From Roseihalotalea indica (GTDB lineage: Bacteria; Bacteroidota; Bacteroidia; Cytophagales; Cyclobacteriaceae), in NCBI RefSeq assembly GCF_022458895.1, contig NZ_JAINFL010000005.1, positions 372,001 to 436,000 on the forward strand: a DNA stretch of 64,000 nt, given 5' to 3'. A program made the translations under genes and the position numbers. The notes under the pieces were generated by a model. That model saw nothing but the letters and a program-made list of their open reading frames with translations. It had not been told where the DNA came from and made no database searches. Below are positions 58,847-64,000 of this stretch, one piece after another. Position 1 is the stretch's first letter; every line of letters starts with the position of its first letter.

Positions 58847-59449
58847 TTGTTGTTACAACAGCCTGATCGGTGTCTGTACTTACTGATGTTCTTTTTTCTA
58901 GCACAGGAAGTCGCAGCCCAGGATATTGTCTATTTTATGGATAATACCAAAGTAGAAACCAAGGTGCTTGAGGTGGGGCTTGATAGTATTAAACACCTTC
59001 CAACCACAAAAAAAGATACTCCACCCGTATCAATTCCCCGGGCTTTTGTAAAATACATCCAGTATAAAAACGGGCAGCGATACTTTATCGATCACAGTAA
59101 GTTATATTTGGTGAATGGTAATATAGTGCTGGCGTACATTCAGAAATCTACCGATAAAGTAGTACGATACCAGGATGTTTACACCCATCAGGAAAAAACG
59201 GTACCCCTTAAAAAGGTGGTGGCCATCCATTATGATACCGATGAGAAAGTAAACTATCTGGATAAGATAAACTTATGGAGCGGGCAGTTTATGGCCGGCA
59301 AAGTGCTGCAAGTAAAAGAAGAGTCTGTTATCTTTGAAAATGTGGCTCGAAGAAACCGCGAACAAACTATTGATATCGCCAGAGTACGCAGCATAGAGTT
59401 TAAAAATGGTTTTGAACAGGAGTTTAGCTCTACCCAACCTAACGAATGA
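58847..59449 (+). CDS. Secreted protein with three copies of a Bacteroidota beta module
   Basis: 200 residues if the TTG at 58847 is the start; it produces a good signal peptide (MLLQQPDRCLYLLMFFFLAQEVAAQ). An internal ATG at 58886 leaves too short a signal. The mature part contains three related segments: DIVYFMDNTKVETKVLEVGLDSIKHL..VKYIQYKNGQRYFI, YLVNGNIVLAYIQKSTDKVVRYQ..VVAIHYDTDEKVNYL, and LWSGQFMAGKVLQVKEESVIFENV..VRSIEFKNGFEQEF. This resembles the widespread module with K(V/I).EV....I.Y........V..I.Y.NG. It is the first gene of a five-gene operon and overlaps the next by 4 nt. Function unknown. Confidence 0.65.
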   Translation: MLLQQPDRCLYLLMFFFLAQEVAAQDIVYFMDNTKVETKVLEVGLDSIKHLPTTKKDTPPVSIPRAFVKYIQYKNGQRYFIDHSKLYLVNGNIVLAYIQKSTDKVVRYQDVYTHQEKTVPLKKVVAIHYDTDEKVNYLDKINLWSGQFMAGKVLQVKEESVIFENVARRNREQTIDIARVRSIEFKNGFEQEFSSTQPNE

Positions 59450-60519
59450 TGACGACGAAGCAGACAATTCTATCCCTTCTGATCGGTGTATGGTGTACCG
59501 TCGCTTATGGGCAAAAGAGAAGCGATGTGATTTATCAGGTAAATGATGAGCCGCTGGCTTGTATCATTGCCGATGTAACCCCCCAGGAGATCAAATTCAA
59601 GCATCTGGAAAACCCTGATGGCCCTGACTATGTCCTCAAAAAAGAAAAAGCGCTGCTGATATTCAAGGAAAACGGCGACTTTCTATTACCGGCCGAGGAG
59701 GAAGCCGATTGGGTTGCAGGGGCCGATAATAATGCGCATAAAATCATTACTAAAGATCATCAGATCCATCCGGCCCAGTTTCTGGAAGTACAGGGCACCA
59801 TCATTAACTATCAAGGTAAACAAGGACAGGGTAAACAGAGCATTGATACTGATAATGTGCTGTTGATCATTTATAAAGATGGGCGACATGAGCTGTATTC
59901 TCCCCCCGAAGAAGTGGCCGAAGGACTAGAGGAACTGGGAGGAAAGATGGATGATTACGCCGCATCCACTACTACCGTAGCTGAGCAAACCATTTCTGGT
60001 GACGTTATTAACCTGGATGCTGAGCAGAAAGCTCATTTTGAGAAAATGGCTGAAGTTAAGGCGAATGATTTTGGAAAATACCTGCGCATTATCTCTAACA
60101 AGGAAGAAGACGAAGAAGATAAGCTATATGCCATAGAAGCAGCCTGCAAGTTATTTATCAGTGATTCTTCCAAAGTAGAAGTTTCTTCCATAAACCGGCA
60201 GGATAAAAAACAATATACCATACCTCAGTACCTTGACCGCCTCCGGATGCTTCCTTATGATAAGGTAGAACTCATCTGGATGCAGGCTCAACTGGTTAGC
60301 CAGCTGCGGCCGGGAGAGGATGGTAAGTATTATGGCGTAATTGCGGCTCAACAGCTATTCCGAGGGTACCTGGACAATGAAATTGTCTATCAGGACGTGA
60401 CCGACAAAAATATTGAGGTTGTTTTGGCTCGCTACGAGGTATTTGATGAAGGAGTGAGAAAGCAAAAGTGGGATGTTTTCCTGTCGGATATTGGGGTGCA
60501 ACAAACTCGCGAAAAATAA
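59446..60519 (+). CDS. Secreted protein with Bacteroidota beta module, operon gene 2
   Basis: A 357-residue protein with a signal peptide (MMTTKQTILSLLIGVWCTVAYGQ). Residues 28-82 (SDVIYQVNDEPLACIIADVTPQEIKFKHLENPDGPDYVLKKEKALLIFKENG) match the common module DxI....G....KI.E.....I.YK...N.DGP.Y...K..V..I.Y.NG. A second copy (about 95-148, HKIITKDHQIHPAQFLEVQGTIINYQG, VLLIIYKDGRHELY) follows. The remaining 200 residues are helical (FGKYLRIISNKEEDEEDKLYAIEAACKLFI, IPQYLDRLRMLPYDKVELIWM) and end in a beta segment. It starts within the previous stop codon and ends 3 nt before the next start. Function unknown. Confidence 0.65.
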   Translation: MMTTKQTILSLLIGVWCTVAYGQKRSDVIYQVNDEPLACIIADVTPQEIKFKHLENPDGPDYVLKKEKALLIFKENGDFLLPAEEEADWVAGADNNAHKIITKDHQIHPAQFLEVQGTIINYQGKQGQGKQSIDTDNVLLIIYKDGRHELYSPPEEVAEGLEELGGKMDDYAASTTTVAEQTISGDVINLDAEQKAHFEKMAEVKANDFGKYLRIISNKEEDEEDKLYAIEAACKLFISDSSKVEVSSINRQDKKQYTIPQYLDRLRMLPYDKVELIWMQAQLVSQLRPGEDGKYYGVIAAQQLFRGYLDNEIVYQDVTDKNIEVVLARYEVFDEGVRKQKWDVFLSDIGVQQTREK

Positions 60520-60522
60520 GCC

Positions 60523-61368
60523 ATGAAAAGGGTGTTGTGTCTTTTCCTGCTTCTTTGCCCGGCTGCCCTCACTACTATGGCCCAGGATATACTTTTTCCC
60601 TATAAGGAGAACTTTGCCTGGCAGGTTAAACAGATTGACGAATTCATGGACCGGTTCAATAATGCCGATTATACCCCGATCCGTCGTTACCTGAAAGAAG
60701 AATATAACCTGGAAGAAGTCAACCGGTCGGATTTAATCCGAAGCCTGTTTAACCTGGATAAGGATGACTGGAACCAGGAAGATGTTGTTCAGTTTCTCGC
60801 ACAGGTCAATGATTCTGTGCCACCGCCATACCTTGATTTCTACGACAAAGACTGGTTCGCCGAGTTAGACTGCCAGGGAGTAAATCGGGGAGATACTGTC
60901 TATTTTACAATGATACTGTCGCTGAAGAAAAATGAGCAAACAGGGGGCTCTCGTTGGATCATCAACAGCGTGCAGGGAGACTTTTTGCCGACGGATACCG
61001 TAGCGCTGGCATTTGCGATGGACTCCAACTATGATGCCTCCAAAACCCTGAATCCAGCCAGTTTTGGAACCGATTTTATGGCATTAGTGGATGCTCTGAA
61101 GGATACCGCAAATTTGGAAGGGTACGTAGTGCCACAAAATATAAACCGACCGTTAGTTGGTTTTTTAAATCAGTTATACCAGCGTGAACTCATCTTCAAG
61201 CAGGTTAATATGATCACCTATCATTTTCTGCAAATCAAAGACTGGGTCTTTCAGGTGCAGGATTTTCACCGGCAATCTACCAACTCTGGTTGGCTGATTA
61301 ATTCGTTGGTAGCGGTCACTGACGAGGAAAAACAAAAATATCGAGAGCAGGTGCTGCACTTGCCTTAA
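60523..61368 (+). CDS. Secreted protein of unknown function, operon gene 3
   Basis: A 281-residue protein with a signal peptide (MKRVLCLFLLLCPAALTTMAQ). The mature part starts with a helical region (AWQVKQIDEFMDRFNNADYTPIRRYLKEEY, NRSDLIRSLFNLDKDDWNQEDVVQFLAQVND) followed by an alpha-plus-beta region (YFTMILSLKKNEQTGGSRWIINSVQGDFL) and a second such region that ends with HFLQIKDWVFQVQDFHRQSTNSGWLINSLVAV. The pair RWIINSVQG/GWLINSLVA suggests an internal duplication of an NTF2-like layout. It is separated from its neighbours by 3 and 12 nt. No family is assigned. Confidence 0.6.
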   Translation: MKRVLCLFLLLCPAALTTMAQDILFPYKENFAWQVKQIDEFMDRFNNADYTPIRRYLKEEYNLEEVNRSDLIRSLFNLDKDDWNQEDVVQFLAQVNDSVPPPYLDFYDKDWFAELDCQGVNRGDTVYFTMILSLKKNEQTGGSRWIINSVQGDFLPTDTVALAFAMDSNYDASKTLNPASFGTDFMALVDALKDTANLEGYVVPQNINRPLVGFLNQLYQRELIFKQVNMITYHFLQIKDWVFQVQDFHRQSTNSGWLINSLVAVTDEEKQKYREQVLHLP

Positions 61369-61380
61369 CCTACACTGCTT

Positions 61381-62706
61381 ATGAGAAGAATTATACTGTT
61401 TGTCTTCCTGCTATTGCCAGGATATTTTATGATAGGCACCAGCCATGCCCAAACGCTGGATACGCTCAGCGATGACAATATCTACGAAATGAAATCCAGT
61501 GCAGAGCGGACCTTACAAGACTACGCCTCCGCCATGCGCGAACTGATTAACCCCCGCATCTCTAAAGCCTACCGAGATCGTATGATTAATGAGTTTGTTA
61601 CTCCCGGTAACCGGCAAATATTTGTGGACTCCGCCTATATTGTCTACGATTATGAGGATGAGCATCTGCCTCCTTTCATGATGAAAGAGCGGCCCGTGCG
61701 CACTTACCTAAACGATTTCAACGCATTTTATCAGGGCACCGACAGTCAGGAGCGGCTCAGTGTTTACTACTCACTGCGGCGTATCCATGATATTGAAACG
61801 GACGGTACTAATTTTTACATCATCCTCGATTTTGAAAGCCAGTACGGAGATCAAATACCGCAGCCCCGCCGTGCAACCCTGCAATTTGTGCCTCGCGGCG
61901 GCAGTTGGCAGGCATTAATTAATTACGTAAAGTTCAATGTAGAAGCGGAAGATCCGCAGAGTGAAGGACCTTCGGTAAGAGAAGCACTGGTTCCGCAATG
62001 GCGTATCCTAGCAGAGCGGGCCGATACTCTATTGCAGGATGGTCAACTGGCTGAGGCTAAAGTGCTGCTGGATTCTTCCTTAGCTTTTAACCAGGAACCC
62101 TATAATGCCAGATTGCTGGGCCAGTATTATGAGCAACAGGAAGACCTTGAGGCCGCGGTCTTCAGCTACGAACAGAGCATAGCCCTAGGGCAGGAAGCCG
62201 ACTCTGCCTATCAGGATGCCGAGACAACCCAGCGCTTGAATGATTTAAACGCAGAACTGACCCGGAGGGAAGAAATAGCCCGAAAAGAAGAGGAAGCGCG
62301 GAAAAATGCCGCCAGCTATCGGTTTGAGGAAGTTTCTGCCAGTTATAAGCGAGGCAATAATGCCCTGGTTAGCTGGGAAGCTCCTGCTGATGAGCCTGTA
62401 ACTTTAACACTATTTCAAAATGGGCAGCAGAAGCAGATTTTGAGGCAGGACTACTACGCAGATGAATATAACTGGAGTATCCCTAAAAATACCAAACCAG
62501 GCAAAGGGTACTCCTTGCAGATTGATGCAACGGAAAATAACATACAAGTGACAAGCCCCACTTTCACTATTAAGCGGAAGTTTCCAATTGCACTGCGGGT
62601 AGGTTTGGTGGTTGGAGCTGGAGTGGCTGCTTACCTGCTTTGGCCAGATACGGTAGAAGATGGATTGCTGCCGGATCCACCTTCAGTAGGCACGCCTGAA
62701 CAGTAG
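61381..62706 (+). CDS. Secreted protein with TPR, Ig-like domain and C-terminal TM, operon gene 4
   Basis: A 441-residue protein with a signal peptide (MRRIILFVFLLLPGYFMIGTSHAQ). Residues 25-200 form an alpha/beta domain that resembles a tail of the gene 3 product (RLSVYYSLRRIHDIETDGTNFYIILDFESQYGD). Residues 205-300 contain TPR repeats (LLQDGQLAEAKVLLDSSLAFNQEPYNARLLGQYYEQQEDLEAAVFSYEQSIAL) and a charged coil. Residues 310-400 are a KNH/Ig-like beta domain (RGNNALVSWEAPADEPVTLTLFQNGQQKQIL, YNWSIPKNTKPGKGYSLQIDATENNIQVTSPTFTI). A TM helix (IALRVGLVVGAGVAAYLLW) and a Pro/Glu-rich tail end the protein. It could bridge the periplasm and the membrane in an unknown machine. Confidence 0.6.
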   Translation: MRRIILFVFLLLPGYFMIGTSHAQTLDTLSDDNIYEMKSSAERTLQDYASAMRELINPRISKAYRDRMINEFVTPGNRQIFVDSAYIVYDYEDEHLPPFMMKERPVRTYLNDFNAFYQGTDSQERLSVYYSLRRIHDIETDGTNFYIILDFESQYGDQIPQPRRATLQFVPRGGSWQALINYVKFNVEAEDPQSEGPSVREALVPQWRILAERADTLLQDGQLAEAKVLLDSSLAFNQEPYNARLLGQYYEQQEDLEAAVFSYEQSIALGQEADSAYQDAETTQRLNDLNAELTRREEIARKEEEARKNAASYRFEEVSASYKRGNNALVSWEAPADEPVTLTLFQNGQQKQILRQDYYADEYNWSIPKNTKPGKGYSLQIDATENNIQVTSPTFTIKRKFPIALRVGLVVGAGVAAYLLWPDTVEDGLLPDPPSVGTPEQ

Positions 62707-62727
62707 TATCATTTAATTTACACAACG

Positions 62728-64000
62728 ATGCGTAACAACTACTATAGATATTTTCAGAAACAATGGGTGCTATGTTTGTTGGTTGGGGTCATTCCAATGC
62801 TGGCTAGTGCTCAGGATCTCACCCTACAAACCGCAGAGGTGCTGAGCGCTAATTTGGAGGAAGATGATCTGTCCAAAAATTTATTTTCGGAAACCGATAT
62901 ACAGGGCAATGTGTATCTGGCCGGAATGTTCAGAGGTTCTACCAACTTTGACCTTCAGGGTGGGAATGTAACCCGATCAAGCAAAGGAGGTAGAGATGGA
63001 TTTATCGCTAAATATACTGCTACAGGAGAACTGGTCTATGTAGTCCAGATTGGGGGAGAGGAAGATGATCAAATCAGCGGAATGACAGTAAACCCTAGTA
63101 CTGGGGTAGCCTATGTCGTGGGCGAATATAAAAAAGCGGCCTCTTTTGGTTCAGATTTCACGATCAATGATAATATCAACTCTTCTACCGATGGTTTTAT
63201 CGTTAGTATCAGCCCCAGCGGATCAGTATCGTTGATTGACCGGGTTGGGGGAAAAAACTTTCAGTCTGTGGAAGCAGTGGTGCTGGATGGTGCAGGTCGT
63301 ATCTACATAGCGGGTCGTTTTTCTTTGGAGTTGCGTTTTGATAGCAGTTCCAATTCAGAAGATATTCCCATCACTAATGGTTCTGATGTATTTATAGCTA
63401 GCTATGAAACCAGTGGCGTACAAAGTATGCAGATTGTGGCTGCCCGTGGTGAAGACAACGAAACAGTCAACAATATTTTTCTGGATGATCAGAATGCTAT
63501 TACCGCTGTTGGGAATTTTGTGAGTGAAACGATGTTTGATCCTGAGTCAAATGCCTCGGTTACAAGTGAAGGAGAAAATGATGTGTACATGGCAAAATAT
63601 ACGAGCCAGGGAAAATTCACGTTTGTTCGCACCATTCAGGGCTCGGGAAATATTGCGCTCAAAGGAGCAGACACTGATGAAAACCATAATGTGTACCTGG
63701 GAGGTAGGTTTGAAAGTGATATTCTACCAGAAGGATCAAGTGAAGTGATCGATCATGGTAACAACCAGGATATCTTTTTGGTAAAATATGATAAAAACGG
63801 AGCCTTCCGAAACAAAACAGCAATCACCGGCAATGGGTATGATGAACCGCGTGATCTTAAATTTTCTGATAATAGAGTTTATCTAACGGGTCTGTTTCAG
63901 AACGATCTTTTTGAAGGCGATCTTAATGCTGAAAATAATCTTGACGTTTTCCTGGCCACATTTAATACGGAACTAATTGTGCAGAAAAAATGGGCTTTTA
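62728..64000 (+). CDS. Secreted SBBP-like beta-propeller protein, 3'-truncated by window edge
   Basis: The frame is open from the ATG at 62728 to the last base; 424 residues are visible. A signal peptide (MRNNYYRYFQKQWVLCLLVGVIPMLASAQ) is followed by repeated SBBP-type blades: ETDIQGNVYLAGMFRGSTNFDLQGG, GRDGFIAKYTATGELVYVVQIGGEEDDQISGMTVNPSTGVAYVVGEY, TDGFIVSISPSGSVSLIDRVGG, GAGRIYIAGRFSLELRFD, NDVYMAKYTSQGKFTFVRTIQGSG, HNVYLGGRFESDILP, QDIFLVKYDKNGAF. Such propellers are typical exported proteins of Bacteroidota, and full-length ones often end with a type IX secretion sorting domain, which would lie beyond the window. It starts 21 nt after operon gene 4. Confidence 0.75.
   Translation, partial: MRNNYYRYFQKQWVLCLLVGVIPMLASAQDLTLQTAEVLSANLEEDDLSKNLFSETDIQGNVYLAGMFRGSTNFDLQGGNVTRSSKGGRDGFIAKYTATGELVYVVQIGGEEDDQISGMTVNPSTGVAYVVGEYKKAASFGSDFTINDNINSSTDGFIVSISPSGSVSLIDRVGGKNFQSVEAVVLDGAGRIYIAGRFSLELRFDSSSNSEDIPITNGSDVFIASYETSGVQSMQIVAARGEDNETVNNIFLDDQNAITAVGNFVSETMFDPESNASVTSEGENDVYMAKYTSQGKFTFVRTIQGSGNIALKGADTDENHNVYLGGRFESDILPEGSSEVIDHGNNQDIFLVKYDKNGAFRNKTAITGNGYDEPRDLKFSDNRVYLTGLFQNDLFEGDLNAENNLDVFLATFNTELIVQKKWAF

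Noticed and set aside
1..64000. tRNA or rRNA genes
   Set aside because: No T-arm GGTTCGAATCC-like element with an acceptor partner or rRNA-like conserved stretch was found when reading the intergenic regions.

Overview
The window looks like chromosomal DNA of a free-living Bacteroidota, most likely a marine or soil member of the Cytophagales. This is inferred from the SusC/SusD pair, secreted sugar epimerase/isomerases and Gfo/Idh oxidoreductases, DUF2141 and VOC proteins, promoter boxes of the TAnnTTTG type, weak Shine-Dalgarno sequences and many Bacteroidota-type lipoproteins. No rRNA, tRNA, CRISPR array, phage or transposase gene was found.

Layout. 0-3.9 kb is an AT-rich accessory strip: a 5'-truncated ORF, a VapBC toxin-antitoxin module, two broken ORFs (one a WYL-domain regulator), an epoxide hydrolase and a small lipoprotein, separated by non-coding segments that behave like integron attC sites. 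4-10.5 kb holds a tripartite RND efflux system. 11-22.5 kb is a mixed set of small regulatory and enzymatic genes: a polytopic membrane hydrolase, a nucleoside-hydrolase-like protein, an ArsR/SRPBCC pair with a clear operator, an SDR/AraC pair, a DUF1801 gene followed by a broken helix-hairpin-helix domain, an alginate-lyase-like enzyme, DinB, DUF2141 and OsmC. 22.5-31 kb carries secreted or lipid-anchored sugar-metabolism proteins, a TolB-like propeller and a TPR protein divergent from a membrane-anchored regulator-like gene. 31-40.3 kb includes a two-component pair in which a cyclic-nucleotide-binding histidine kinase sits beside a response regulator fused to a thioredoxin-reductase-like flavoprotein without its cysteines; a 150-bp array of a 7-bp repeat lies between them. 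40.3-50 kb holds CBS, HD, SufS/SufU, PadR plus a MacB-like permease, XdhC, and a MoaD/ThiS-like protein next to a BNR propeller. 50-58.4 kb has SusD/SusC and a large BNR protein. 58.8-64 kb is a tight five-gene operon of secreted proteins of unknown function that runs off the window.

Two non-coding themes deserve most attention. First, the left strip shows the integron signature that each cassette begins with bases complementary to the start of its own downstream recombination site. Second, a composite intergenic repeat recurs across 22 kb: a core of about 63 bp with 14-bp terminal inverted repeats is present four times, and two copies carry additional shared flanking modules in opposite orientation.

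Limits: all calls come from reading the sequence and from memory of protein families. No database search, folding or composition calculation was run.
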